Positions 15,920 to 24,543 of a stretch of 64,000 bases of DNA are shown piece after piece (the first letter of the stretch is position 1; every line of letters begins with the position of its first letter). Below the pieces are notes generated by a model. The model searched no databases, was not told the origin of the DNA, and was given only the letters and a program-made list of their open reading frames with translations. A program made the translations under genes and the position numbers. Source of the stretch: Psychrobacillus sp042944905 (GTDB lineage Bacteria; Bacillota; Bacilli; Bacillales_A; Planococcaceae); assembly GCF_042944905.1 (NCBI RefSeq), contig NZ_CP168496.1, forward strand, positions 3,534,001-3,598,000, read 5' to 3'.

Positions 15920-17134
15920 TTAATTGTTAGCTGTAATTTTCCGATCTTTAGGCAGCGCAATTGCCACAAGTCCAATAAGTGGAAGTGTGGAAACAACAAT
16001 CATTGTCGTATAAACTCCTACATGATCCATCAAAATACCAATAACGACTGCTCCTATCGCTCCCATTCCAAATGCAAGTCCAACCGTTAAACCTGCCATC
16101 GTGCCAATTTTACTTGGTACAAGCTCTTGTGCGTAAACGACGGTCACTGAAAAACTGAGCATGAGGAAGAAACCAATAACTATTAGTAATAACACCACTG
16201 CCCAAATCGGAACATATGGCAATATTAAACACAAAGGAATCGGCACTGCCATAGATAGTAAAATAACATTTCTTCTACCTAGACGATCCGCCATTGGCCC
16301 ACCAAAGAAAGTGCCAACTGCTCCCATCGCTAAAAAGACAAAAATTAATAATTGCCCTTCTTTGATTGTTAAACTGTAGTTTTTCATCAAGTGAAAAATA
16401 TAAAAGTTAGTCATATTCGTTACGTAGAATGATCTTGCGAAAATAATAATCATTAGAAGCGATAAAGCAATTCCTATCTGTTTTTTAGACAGTGGTGGCA
16501 ACGAGGAAAGAAGTGCTATTTTCCTTTTTGAAAACTTTTCTTCCTCCAATTGCTTCTTATACCATTTTGAAATCTTAGATAATATAAATATTCCAGCAGC
16601 CGCTACAATTAAAAAAAGTGCTGCACCTTTTTGACCTAATGGCACTAAAATAAAGGCACTGATAAGAGGTGCTAATGCTTGTCCAGAATTTCCTCCTACT
16701 TGGTAAATAGACTGTGAAAGTCCTCTTTTAGAACCTGCCGCCATATAGGAAACTCGAGAGCCTTCGGGATGAAATACGGCCGAGCCAAGTCCAAGGAATA
16801 TTACGGATACAAGAATCACCCAGTACTGAGGGGCAAAAGCGAGTCCAGCCATTCCGAAAAAAGAACTAATCATTCCAAGTGGGAGTGCGTATGGCATCGG
16901 TTTTTTATCACTAATAAATCCAACAACTGGTTGCAAAACAGATGCAACAATATTTAACATAAAAGATATTAATCCTAATTGGGTGAATGTTAAACCTATT
17001 TCTTTTTCCAAAACAGGAAACATTGCAGGAATCACAGATTGCAATGAGTCATTAAATAAATGGCAGACGCTAATAGCAAACATGATTGGATAAACAGGAT
17101 TACTGATTTTATGCGAAGCATTTGATGTAGACAT
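15920..17134 (-). CDS. MFS transporter, fosmidomycin-resistance (Fsr) type
   Basis: 404 residues, 12 TM helices in two blocks joined by a basic loop (about 190-220). SVCHLFNDSLQSVIPAMFP near the start, GSAVFHPEGSRVSYMAA (about 117-133) and GGPMADRLGRRNVILLS (about 276-292) are characteristic of the Fsr subfamily (E. coli Fsr, Bacillus YfnC). Members can export fosmidomycin; native substrates are unclear. Divergent from the second DUF421 gene. Confidence 0.85.
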   Translation of the reverse strand: MSTSNASHKISNPVYPIMFAISVCHLFNDSLQSVIPAMFPVLEKEIGLTFTQLGLISFMLNIVASVLQPVVGFISDKKPMPYALPLGMISSFFGMAGLAFAPQYWVILVSVIFLGLGSAVFHPEGSRVSYMAAGSKRGLSQSIYQVGGNSGQALAPLISAFILVPLGQKGAALFLIVAAAGIFILSKISKWYKKQLEEEKFSKRKIALLSSLPPLSKKQIGIALSLLMIIIFARSFYVTNMTNFYIFHLMKNYSLTIKEGQLLIFVFLAMGAVGTFFGGPMADRLGRRNVILLSMAVPIPLCLILPYVPIWAVVLLLIVIGFFLMLSFSVTVVYAQELVPSKIGTMAGLTVGLAFGMGAIGAVVIGILMDHVGVYTTMIVVSTLPLIGLVAIALPKDRKITANN

Positions 17135-17286
17135 ATTTTTTCTTCACGCTCTTTCACTTGTTGAATTTTGTTAATAAAATCATTATAACGCAAAAGTCAA
17201 TTCCAACCCGGAAGAAAAAAGGATAGTTCGAACTCTTTTGGAAAGACTATATTGGAGAACTTTAATTTACAAAGGAGTTTAGATAA

Positions 17287-17994
17287 ATGAAAAATTTATT
17301 TGATATTCACTTTTGGGAAATGATTATACGAACGACAGTTTCTTTTGCAACCCTCCTATTACTTGCTAGGATATTAGGAAAAAAACAACTTAGCCAACTT
17401 ACATTTTTCCATTATATTACAGGTATTACGATTGGTTCAATTGCTTCCGAAATTGCAGCCCAAAAGGAAACTCCTTTTATCGACGGTTATATTGCTCTTA
17501 TCTGGTGGGCAATCCTTACATTAGTCATGAGTTATATTACGTTAAAATCGACAAAAGCACGTACGCTAGTCGACGATAATCCTACTATTGTTATTAAAGA
17601 TGGAGAAATTTCCATAAAGTCCATAAAAAAAGCACGTTTACATATGGATGATGTATTAATGATGCTTCGAGAACAGTCTATTTTCTCTATTCAAGATGTT
17701 CATTATGCAGTACTCGAAACAAATGGAAAGTTAAGTGTCTTTAAAAAAGTGGCCCAACAAGAAGCAACCAAACTAGATGTAAAAGCAGATGTTTCACTGC
17801 CAACCTATATGCCTTCTGAAATCATCTCAGATGGGGTAATTGTTTACAAAAACCTGGAGGAATTGGATCTAACGGAGGAATGGGTGATGAAAAAGCTTCG
17901 AAAACAAGGCGTTGATTCGGTCGAAGAGGTTTATTACGCTCAGCTTCAAACAAACGGTTCCCTATATGTTAGCTTGCGAAAAAATGGGATATAA
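17287..17994 (+). CDS. DUF421 membrane protein (YetF/YrbG-like), copy 2
   Basis: 235 residues from ATG with AAAGGAG upstream. Three N-terminal helices contain ILGKKQLSQLTFFHYITGITIGSIA, then the DUF421 domain with NPTIVIKDGEISIKSIKKARLHMDD and the end EVYYAQLQTNGSLYVSLRK. It aligns over its full length with the protein at 5342-6022 but with many substitutions, so they are old paralogues. It begins with MKNLFDIHFWE, which supports a few extra N-terminal residues in the other copy. Confidence 0.82.
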   Translation: MKNLFDIHFWEMIIRTTVSFATLLLLARILGKKQLSQLTFFHYITGITIGSIASEIAAQKETPFIDGYIALIWWAILTLVMSYITLKSTKARTLVDDNPTIVIKDGEISIKSIKKARLHMDDVLMMLREQSIFSIQDVHYAVLETNGKLSVFKKVAQQEATKLDVKADVSLPTYMPSEIISDGVIVYKNLEELDLTEEWVMKKLRKQGVDSVEEVYYAQLQTNGSLYVSLRKNGI

Positions 17995-18188
17995 GAAAAG
18001 TGCAAGCGACCTTAAGTGCATTATGTCTTCTCTATTTCCCAAGTGCTATTTATCCGAAAGCGAGACCAATTTTAGTTCACCCGAGACTAATTGGAAGGCA
18101 CTGAAAAATAGCGTATAGAATGACGCTATAAATTTAGCTACATCAATAAATGCCGGATTTCTAGTAGCCCATTTCATATACTTTCTCT

Positions 18189-18228
18189 TAAAAAAGGACT
18201 TCCATTGGCGCTGGAAATCCTTTTTTTA
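18189..18228 (-). terminator. Terminator of the DUF4309-GH3 gene
   Basis: AAAAAAGGA-CTTCCA and TGGAAA-TCCTTTTTT pair around TTGGCGC, with A and T runs at both ends, so it may also stop plus-strand transcripts from the DUF421 gene. The 190 bases before it hold no other feature I could support. Confidence 0.75.
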
Positions 18229-18231
18229 TTG

Positions 18232-19881
18232 TTATTTCCCTATAGTTTGTTCTATTGATTGGTTTATCCCTTTTAAGTCTATGTCTTTTACTTGCTCGTT
18301 ACTCAGTTTATACTTTTCCTTCAACAAAAGAATGCGATTTACACTTGTATTTATTCGTTCCTCTGAAATCTCTCCATTATGAACTGCTTGTTTAATCGCA
18401 TCAATGGCCCTTTTCAACTTTTGATAATCATGCGCTACTAACACAATATCGTTCCCAGCTTTCACTGCGTCCACCGCAGCTTGTCCAATTTCATAATGAC
18501 CTAGTATTGCATTCATCGTCATATCGTCGGTCATCACCACTCCATCGAATTGAAGTTGTTCCCTTAATATACCCGTAATAATGGTATGGGACATAGAAGA
18601 AGGAAACTTTGCATCAATCTTTGGCAATAGAATATGGGCAACCATGACGACATCCGCTCCATGCTCGATAGCATCTTTAAATGGAATTAACTCTAGCGCA
18701 TATAGTTCTTTTATATTTTTCTGGATGATTGGAAGTTCTAAATGAGAATCCACTGCCGTATCACCGTGGCCTGGGAAATGCTTCACCACGGAAATAACAT
18801 TTTCACTTTGAATACCTTTCATCGTCTGTATGCCAAGTTTACTCACAATCTCTGCGTTTTCGCCAAAAGAACGATCTCCAATAATGGGGTTTTTAGGATT
18901 ACTATTCACATCCAGCACCGGTGCAAAATCGAGATTAAAACCGAATGCATTCATCACTTTTCCTAAAAGAGTACCTATATTATAAGAAAGAGCTGGATCA
19001 TTTTGTTTCCCAATTTCTTGATTTGTAGGCGTCTTATTTAGTCCAGGTAGCCTCGATATTCTACCTCCCTCTTGATCAACACCTAAAAATAGTGGAAACT
19101 TTTCCTTTTCATTTTCGGCTTTTATTGCATTTAATAAAGAGATAGTTTGATTAGCATTTTTTAGATTTTCTTTATAAAAGATCATTCCCCCAATTTTATC
19201 CGTTGAAATTAATTCTTTAAATTCATTAGTTAAACTTGTACCGTCCATCCCCGCAAAAATCATTTGTCCTATTTTTTCGTCCAAACTCATGTCAGAAATA
19301 GATGGGGTTTCTTCTTCCACTTCCATATAAACGGATACATGATCAACTGCTGGATTAGGTTCGCTTTCTGTCACTTTCGGTAAAATCCATTTCAGTTGGT
19401 ATTTGGAGGAAACTTCATAAATGAGAATCGTTTGGTTTACTTTATCGTCTTGGTAACTTCGAATTTCATCTGCTTCCCCCTTTATCCTTTCAATATCCTC
19501 TAAATGGATTTGTTGAATAGCTATAGAAGAGGATCGAATATCAAAAACAATATTGGAACGATGACCGATTGTCACGTTTTTGGATAAAAAGTCTTCATAA
19601 ATAGCTGTTGAAACTTCGCTTTTTTCCTCCGGCGCTCCCCATAATTGATGTACATCTTGAACATCCGTCTCACCTACAATAAACGGAACATCCATTGATT
19701 GCCCTTTTTCTGCAAGCTCAAAAACAAGCTGTACTAAAGATTCTACTTTGGATGGTTCTTTTACTGTGGGTGTTGCCCCTTTATCTATCATTTCTTTTTG
19801 TTCTTTATTGCTATCTATAATTAACGTAACAAATACGATTACTAAAAACAAAAAAAGGAATAATATCACTTTTTTGATCAT
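18232..19881 (-). CDS. Membrane-anchored DUF4309-GH3 fusion (beta-N-acetylhexosaminidase, NagZ-like)
   Basis: 549 residues from ATG 19881 (TGGGGGT upstream). TM anchor about 1-22; DUF4309-like domain about 45-190 (PFIVGETDVQDVHQLWGAP ... KNVTIGHRSNIVFDIRS, PNPAVDHVSVYMEV); glycoside hydrolase family 3 domain about 197-530. The GH3 part has KHFPGHGDTAVDSHLELP, the flexible loop holding the His general acid/base of NagZ enzymes, and nucleophile Asp in VVMTDDMTMNAI. It probably removes N-acetylglucosamine from muropeptides outside the cell. B. subtilis NagZ lacks the DUF4309 part. Confidence 0.85.
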   Translation of the reverse strand: MIKKVILFLFLFLVIVFVTLIIDSNKEQKEMIDKGATPTVKEPSKVESLVQLVFELAEKGQSMDVPFIVGETDVQDVHQLWGAPEEKSEVSTAIYEDFLSKNVTIGHRSNIVFDIRSSSIAIQQIHLEDIERIKGEADEIRSYQDDKVNQTILIYEVSSKYQLKWILPKVTESEPNPAVDHVSVYMEVEEETPSISDMSLDEKIGQMIFAGMDGTSLTNEFKELISTDKIGGMIFYKENLKNANQTISLLNAIKAENEKEKFPLFLGVDQEGGRISRLPGLNKTPTNQEIGKQNDPALSYNIGTLLGKVMNAFGFNLDFAPVLDVNSNPKNPIIGDRSFGENAEIVSKLGIQTMKGIQSENVISVVKHFPGHGDTAVDSHLELPIIQKNIKELYALELIPFKDAIEHGADVVMVAHILLPKIDAKFPSSMSHTIITGILREQLQFDGVVMTDDMTMNAILGHYEIGQAAVDAVKAGNDIVLVAHDYQKLKRAIDAIKQAVHNGEISEERINTSVNRILLLKEKYKLSNEQVKDIDLKGINQSIEQTIGK

Positions 19882-19936
19882 AAAAGTACCCCCAAATGAA
19901 TGATGTTGCTCATTTTCTATTTCTTTAAGTGTAACC

Positions 19937-19964
19937 ATTATACCCTTAATTTAACTGCATACAA
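19937..19964 (-). promoter_or_regulatory. Candidate promoter of the DUF4309-GH3 gene
   Basis: Minus strand TTGTAT (19964-19959), 16 bases, TATAAT (19942-19937). The -10 box covers the upstream alternative start codon at 19938, which supports the ATG at 19881. Confidence 0.5.
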
Positions 19965-20005
19965 TGTATGGGCCTATCTTAATTACAATACATTTAAACT
20001 AACAA

Positions 20006-20038
20006 AAGCGACCTCAAGAATGATCTCAAGGTCGCTAA
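20006..20038 (-). terminator. Terminator of the phosphatase-cupin operon
   Basis: AGCGACCTT and an AGGTCGCT-containing arm pair around GAGATCATTC on the minus strand, followed by a TTTTGTT tail. Confidence 0.75.
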
Positions 20039-20040
20039 TT

Positions 20041-20541
20041 TTATTCTGGCAGTTTTTCATAAGCCATTTTACGAATGATTTGTTCATGCTGCGGATACTT
20101 TTCCAATAACTCACTTTGCGTGAAAAGTTCGAAGTCTTCAAAATCAAAGCCAGGAGCAACCATACAGCCAACGAGCGAAAATATTCCATTCTCGCTAACA
20201 GATGAACCAAAAATAGCATTTTTAGGTACCAACACTTGAGGTGTTTCTCCGTTTTCCAAATCAAGCCCTAGCTTATGTTCGAAATAATTTCCTTCTTCAT
20301 CAATCACATGGACTAGCAAAGAACTTCCGCCGTGAAAATACCATATTTCATCTGACTTTAGTCGGTGTAAATGCGATACATCTCCTTCTCCTATTAGAAA
20401 ATAAATACTCGTATAAAGCTTTCGAGTTGTTCCAAATGCGTCTATTGATTGCTCGGAATTATATGTACTTTTATAATATCCACCTTCCGGGTGGGGCTCC
20501 AAACCTAAATGGTGTACGTAATAACTGGCATCCTTCTGCAT
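20041..20541 (-). CDS. Cupin-fold DUF985 protein
   Basis: 166 residues from the ATG at 20541, which overlaps the stop of the phosphatase gene as TAATG; GAGGGAAG supplies the Shine-Dalgarno. HHLGLEPHPEGGYYKSTY (about 11-28), SIYFLIGEGDVSHLHRLKSDEIWYFHGG and VLVPKNAIFGSSV define the DUF985 cupin (yeast YML079w-like). A sugar-nucleotide or small-ligand role has been proposed for the family, without proof. Translational coupling with the phosphatase suggests a shared pathway. Confidence 0.8.
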   Translation of the reverse strand: MQKDASYYVHHLGLEPHPEGGYYKSTYNSEQSIDAFGTTRKLYTSIYFLIGEGDVSHLHRLKSDEIWYFHGGSSLLVHVIDEEGNYFEHKLGLDLENGETPQVLVPKNAIFGSSVSENGIFSLVGCMVAPGFDFEDFELFTQSELLEKYPQHEQIIRKMAYEKLPE

Positions 20542-21128
20542 TACACTTCCCTCATTTCTAAATGTTTCATACAATTGAACAGGTGACATAAGTTTTTAGT
20601 GTCTTTTAATTCTATCACTGTCAGCGCAGTATTTCCTATATCTAAATCGAACTCACCGTTTGGCACAAGAACTTTGATTAACCTTCCAATAAAACCTCCG
20701 TGACTAACAACTAATATTCGTTTTCCAGGGTGCGCCTGCTTAACATCTTCTATAAAAGACATACCACGAGCAATAATAACCTCTTCTGGCTCAAATCCCA
20801 ATTCTAATTTTCTCCATCCAAAGCCCCATTTTGCAACTCGCTCTCCCTCTGTTGTACCTTCAATAATACCTCCACCGATTTCCCCCAGTCGCTTGTCAAC
20901 AACAAAATCAGTCTCCGGTTGTTTTTCAGCAATGATCTCGGCAGTTCTTTTCGCACGAATTAAAGGACTTGTATAAATGATGTCCCATTCTTCTTGTTCG
21001 ATTCTATCGGCAACCCTCTCCGCCATTTCGATTCCTTCCTCATCCAGTGGTACATCTGTTGTTCCTTGTGCTCTTCCCTCTTTATTCCAAGCGGTCACAC
21101 CATGTCTTACAAAACCTATTGTTGTCAT
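20541..21128 (-). CDS. Histidine phosphatase family protein (phosphoglycerate mutase-like)
   Basis: 195 residues. The catalytic RHG is in GFVRHGVTAWNKEGRAQG (His near 9) and the second His in ILVVSHGGFIGRLIKVL (about 144). Length and TTDVPLDEEGIEMAERVADRI resemble CobC/GpmB-like phosphatases rather than the true glycolytic mutase. Substrate unknown. AAAGGGGGAA precedes ATG. First gene of a two-gene operon with the DUF985 cupin. Confidence 0.85.
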   Translation of the reverse strand: MTTIGFVRHGVTAWNKEGRAQGTTDVPLDEEGIEMAERVADRIEQEEWDIIYTSPLIRAKRTAEIIAEKQPETDFVVDKRLGEIGGGIIEGTTEGERVAKWGFGWRKLELGFEPEEVIIARGMSFIEDVKQAHPGKRILVVSHGGFIGRLIKVLVPNGEFDLDIGNTALTVIELKDTKNLCHLFNCMKHLEMREV

Positions 21129-21366
21129 TTCATATTCCCCCTTTACGTGTTCTTATTTAATATGATGGCAATCTATTCTGGAGCGAATGAAGAAGCACAC
21201 CCTTTCGGAACTGATTTATTATCCAGTTTCGCTATTCGTTCTCCTAAAATCTGTCTTCCACAGCTCTAACTGTTACATGATTTCTTCTACTCGAATGTAT
21301 AAAACTAACTTCTTGTTCTTTCATTATAAAGAAATAAAACAATTTGAACAATTTATTATTATTTAC

Positions 21367-21397
21367 TTGACCTTGACGTTACGTAAAGGTTTAGACT
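21367..21397 (+). promoter_or_regulatory. MerR-type promoter with 19-bp spacer and dyad operator
   Basis: TTGACC (21367-21372) and TAGACT (21392-21397) are 19 bp apart, the overlong spacing activated by MerR-family proteins. The spacer is covered by the imperfect dyad ACCTTGACGTTACGTAAAGG (21370-21389). Confidence 0.8.
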
Positions 21398-21419
21398 GTA
21401 GTTATGAGGAGGGATTGTC

Positions 21420-22178
21420 GTGGAATATACGATACAAAAGCTTGGTCAATTAGCGGGAATAAGTACGCGGACGCTTAGGTATTACGATGAAATTGGATTA
21501 CTTAAACCAGCACGCATCAATTCATCTGGCTATCGTATTTATAGTTCTGCGGAAGTAGACAGACTGCAACAAATTTTGTTTTACCGAGAGCTTGGGGTGA
21601 ATTTGGATAGCATTAAAGAAATAATGACTTCGGAGGCATTCGACAAAGTAACTGCATTAAAGGAACATCGGGAAAAACTGCTCGAAAAAAGAGCACAATT
21701 AGATTTATTAATCGACAATGTCGATAAATCTATTCAACAAACTGAGAGGGGAATTACAATGACAGATAAAGAGAAATTTAAAGGCTTTAAACAAAAACTT
21801 GTGGATGACAATGAGAAAAAGTACGGAGAAGAAATTCGAGAAAAATATGGTGAGGATGCTGTCAATAAATCGAATGCAAAATTAAAAGGCATGACACAAG
21901 CACAGTTTGAAGAGGTGTCTAACTTAGAGCAACAAGTATTAAATAGTTTGAAAGATGCGATGCAAACGGGTGACCCAGCGGGAGAACTTGCCCAAAAAAC
22001 AGCAGATATGCACCGCCAATGGCTAAGCTTTTACTGGGATAAGTACTCCAAAGAAGCACATGCCGGACTTGCCGAAATGTATGTAGCAGATGAAAGATTT
22101 ACTGCATATTACGACAAAATCCAACCCGGTGCAGCAGAGTTTTTAAGAGATGCTATTTTAATCTATGCAAAAAACTAG
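21420..22178 (+). CDS. MerR-family regulator with TipAS ligand domain (Mta-like)
   Basis: 252 residues from GTG with GAGGAGGG upstream. MerR winged helix 1-70 (YTIQKLGQLAGISTRTLRYYDEIGLLKP), dimerisation helix about 75-110, and TipAS domain about 125-252 (EEVSNLEQQVLNSLKDAM, QWLSFYWDKYSKEAHAGLAEMYVAD). Length and layout match B. subtilis Mta, a drug-responsive activator of multidrug exporters. The promoter in front has the 19-bp spacer, so it probably activates itself. No exporter gene is adjacent. Confidence 0.9.
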   Translation: MEYTIQKLGQLAGISTRTLRYYDEIGLLKPARINSSGYRIYSSAEVDRLQQILFYRELGVNLDSIKEIMTSEAFDKVTALKEHREKLLEKRAQLDLLIDNVDKSIQQTERGITMTDKEKFKGFKQKLVDDNEKKYGEEIREKYGEDAVNKSNAKLKGMTQAQFEEVSNLEQQVLNSLKDAMQTGDPAGELAQKTADMHRQWLSFYWDKYSKEAHAGLAEMYVADERFTAYYDKIQPGAAEFLRDAILIYAKN

Positions 22179-22203
22179 AAGGTTTAACCCTTCTAGTTTT
22201 TTA
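22170..22203. terminator. Bidirectional terminator overlapping two stop codons
   Basis: AAAACTAGAAGG and CCTTCTAGTTTT pair around TTTAAC. The hairpin includes the TAG stop of the MerR gene and the 3' end of the convergent NUDIX gene. Confidence 0.85.
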
Positions 22204-22600
22204 ATACTTGTTCGATTATGTGGATATCTTCTGGATAAGCCAAAGGAAGGGTCGCAATTTCTTCTATCGATTTCCAAGCTATTTCATGGATAAACTCGTC
22301 TGGATCTTGGATTGTCATTTCCCCACTAACTATCTCTACTATAAAGTATTCCACATTATATGAAATTCCATGTTCACTAATAATGCCGCTTTTATTATGT
22401 ACTTTTTCAGTAATACGAATGTTAAAGCCCGTTTCTTCCCAAAACTCCCTTATACAGCATTCTTCAAACGTTTCCCCATCTTCCATTGTCCCAGACGGAA
22501 CTGTCCATTGCTTTTCTTCTCCTGGAGCTGCTTGAAGAACCATTAGCACCTCCTGTTTTTCATTTATACAAATACCTGCTGCACCTTGCCATTTAAACAT
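22193..22600 (-). CDS. NUDIX hydrolase
   Basis: 135 residues. Complete Nudix box GTMEDGETFEECCIREFWEE followed by TGF (about 37-59). MutT-like in size; hydrolyses a nucleoside diphosphate linked to some moiety, substrate not predictable. Start ATG preceded by GGGGAAAAG. One of three NUDIX genes in the window. Confidence 0.85.
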   Translation of the reverse strand: MFKWQGAAGICINEKQEVLMVLQAAPGEEKQWTVPSGTMEDGETFEECCIREFWEETGFNIRITEKVHNKSGIISEHGISYNVEYFIVEIVSGEMTIQDPDEFIHEIAWKSIEEIATLPLAYPEDIHIIEQVLKN

Positions 22601-22622
22601 GTTCTTTTCCCCACTTCATTCA

Positions 22623-22952
22623 TTAGATTATATCTACATCATTAATTTCGGATACATATCTTGATTTTTTTAGATCCACGAGCCCATTTGAACGAAAACA
22701 TACTCCTTCTGCTTCTAGCATCGCTCTTTGAGAGTAGGCAGATTCTTCATCTGGAATAGATATTTCTCCTTTAATATTGATGACACGATGCCATGGTAGC
22801 TTGTGTTTCGAACTCATTGTATGGAGTATTCGTACCACTTGCCTTGCACCTCTTGGACTTCCAGCATTTTTGGCAATTTGTCCGTATGTCATGACTTTAC
22901 CTGCAGGAATGGATTTTATTATTTCAATCACTTTTTCAGTAAAAGGGTTCAT
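22623..22952 (-). CDS. Alkyltransferase-like protein (ATL), MGMT DNA-binding domain
   Basis: 109 residues. IPAGKVMTYGQIAKNAGSPRGARQVVRIL (about 15-43) is the MGMT helix-turn-helix, and the active-site motif reads PWHRV (Trp54) where methyltransferases have PCHRV. Replacement of the acceptor Cys is the hallmark of ATL proteins, which bind O6-alkylguanine and hand it to nucleotide excision repair. A true Ogt is encoded at 26988-27494. Confidence 0.88.
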   Translation of the reverse strand: MNPFTEKVIEIIKSIPAGKVMTYGQIAKNAGSPRGARQVVRILHTMSSKHKLPWHRVINIKGEISIPDEESAYSQRAMLEAEGVCFRSNGLVDLKKSRYVSEINDVDII

Positions 22953-23004
22953 ACAACTTCATCCTTTCGTTACTTAGATTATAACTTATTTAGAATATTT
23001 TAAT

Positions 23005-23056
23005 CAGTACCTTGCATAGAATAATACCGTATGATATATTACTATCAAAGGTACTG
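23005..23056 (+). promoter_or_regulatory. padR promoter framed by a 9-bp inverted repeat
   Basis: TTGCAT (23012-23017), 17 bases, TATATT (23035-23040). The perfect arms CAGTACCTT (23005-23013) and AAGGTACTG (23048-23056) flank it and overlap the -35 box and the start region, consistent with PadR autorepression. Confidence 0.65.
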
Positions 23057-23091
23057 TTTATTGAATAGTAGCGAAAGGAGTGAAAGACAAA

Positions 23092-23415
23092 ATGAATATT
23101 CAATTTAAAAAGGGAGTATTAAATCTTTGTGTGCTTGTTTTATTGGATAAGCAAGATCGATATGGCTATGAACTTGTACAAAAAATTTCCGACCAAATTT
23201 CAATTTCGGAAGGATCTGTTTATCCATTATTGAGACGCTTAACGAAGGAAGGATATTTCACAACCTATTTACAGGAATCATCGGAAGGACCCCCACGTAA
23301 ATATTACAAGATCACTGAGCTGGGCAGGACTTATTTACATGAACAATTAAATGAATGGAAAACCTTCACAAATGGCGTAAATAATCTAATCGAAGAGGGT
23401 GTAAAAAATGACTGA
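23092..23415 (+). CDS. PadR-family transcriptional regulator
   Basis: 107 residues from ATG 23092, 11 bases after AAAGGAG; a GTG at 23080 overlaps that Shine-Dalgarno. Winged helix with VLVLLDKQDRYGYELVQKIS and SISEGSVYPLLRRLTKEGYF, then EGPPRKYYKITELGRTYL, all typical of short PadR repressors. The 3' end overlaps the next gene by 8 bases. In Bacillus such PadR-like genes pair with HAAS-domain genes, as here. Confidence 0.88.
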   Translation: MNIQFKKGVLNLCVLVLLDKQDRYGYELVQKISDQISISEGSVYPLLRRLTKEGYFTTYLQESSEGPPRKYYKITELGRTYLHEQLNEWKTFTNGVNNLIEEGVKND

Positions 23416-24439
23416 ACAACAATTTATAAATGAACTAGAACTTGCGTTAACCGGGCTTCCAGCAGATGAAAGAAACGATATAATTTCAGATATAAAAGAG
23501 TATTTTACAAATGGTCGTGATGATGGAAAAGCAGATAGCGATATCGCTGCATCGCTTGGTTCTCCAAAAGAAATCGCACAAGAGCTTTTGGAAAATCATG
23601 TTCCTGAAAAAATCATTCGTGATAATAAAGTAATTAAAATCCCTAATCCTACATTTTCCAACGTTGTAATGAACATCGATCACGGCTCTCTATACGTTTT
23701 CCCATCAGAAACAGATGAGACAACAGTGGAATTAATAGGGGAAAACGACAAGTTAGAATTCACTGCTAATGTCGTAAACGATACATTATCGATTCAATTA
23801 AAAACAAAGAAATTCCAGTTATTTAATTTCCTGTTCTTTATTAAAGAACTCCGAGTAAATGTTTCACTTCCTAAAAAACTGTATGCAACAATCATCATGA
23901 AAACCGATAATGGCCGCATTCGTGCAGAAAAAATACTTGGTAAAGCTATTAAAGCCACTTCCGATAACGGGAGCATCGGTCTAAAAGAATTTGCCGCTAC
24001 TGTTTTAGAAGTAGAAACGGACAATGGTCGCATTGAAATTGATAAAGTCCAAACGGATAAACTTTCCACCCAGACCGATAATGGGAGAATTGAATTACGC
24101 AATGTGGATGCGGAGCAAATTATTACAGAAACGGATAATGGACGTATCATGATGGAAAATGTAAATGGGGATATTATCGGAAAAACCGATAACGGAAGAA
24201 TTTCGCTTCTAACATCGAGTCTCGACCGTATGATCCAGTTAGAAACGGATAACGGCAGCATTCTAGTTGAGACCGAAAACGACCCTACAGACGTATCTAT
24301 TCATACTAAAACTGACCATGGCCGAGTAAGTGTGTTTGGTGAAAAGAATTCACGAACTGTGTTTGGAAATGGATCGAATACGATTCGACTTTCTTCTGAT
24401 AATGGGAAAATCACAGTTATGAAGAAAGGTTTAAGTTAA
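23408..24439 (+). CDS. HAAS-DUF4097 protein with TDNGR repeats
   Basis: 343 residues. N-terminal HAAS (DUF1700-like) helical domain about 1-75 (FINELELALTGLPADERNDIISDIKEYF ... ASLGSPKEIAQELL in separate segments), then a DUF4097 beta-strand region with nine repeats centred on TDNGRI or SDNGSI (about 160-340). HAAS domains usually join membrane proteins to a PadR regulator; this protein has no membrane helix. The repeats likely form a beta-solenoid. Function unknown; probably senses or sequesters something for the coupled PadR regulator. Confidence 0.8.
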   Translation: MTEQQFINELELALTGLPADERNDIISDIKEYFTNGRDDGKADSDIAASLGSPKEIAQELLENHVPEKIIRDNKVIKIPNPTFSNVVMNIDHGSLYVFPSETDETTVELIGENDKLEFTANVVNDTLSIQLKTKKFQLFNFLFFIKELRVNVSLPKKLYATIIMKTDNGRIRAEKILGKAIKATSDNGSIGLKEFAATVLEVETDNGRIEIDKVQTDKLSTQTDNGRIELRNVDAEQIITETDNGRIMMENVNGDIIGKTDNGRISLLTSSLDRMIQLETDNGSILVETENDPTDVSIHTKTDHGRVSVFGEKNSRTVFGNGSNTIRLSSDNGKITVMKKGLS

Positions 24440-24442
24440 AAT

Positions 24443-24480
24443 TGAAGCTACGTATAAAATTAATTATACGTAGCTTTATT
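24443..24480 (+). terminator. Terminator of the padR operon
   Basis: AAGCTACGTATAA and TTATACGTAGCTT pair around AATTAA (AT-rich but long stem), ending in TTATT. Confidence 0.7.
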
Positions 24481-24543
24481 CATGTTTTAAATGAGGCGCT
24501 CATGGAATTCTGAGTCATGTTAGAATCTTGTATTCTCATTATT

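Noticed and set aside
5342..17994. Recent duplication of the DUF421 gene
   Set aside because: The two proteins align throughout but differ at too many positions for a recent copy; they are old paralogues.
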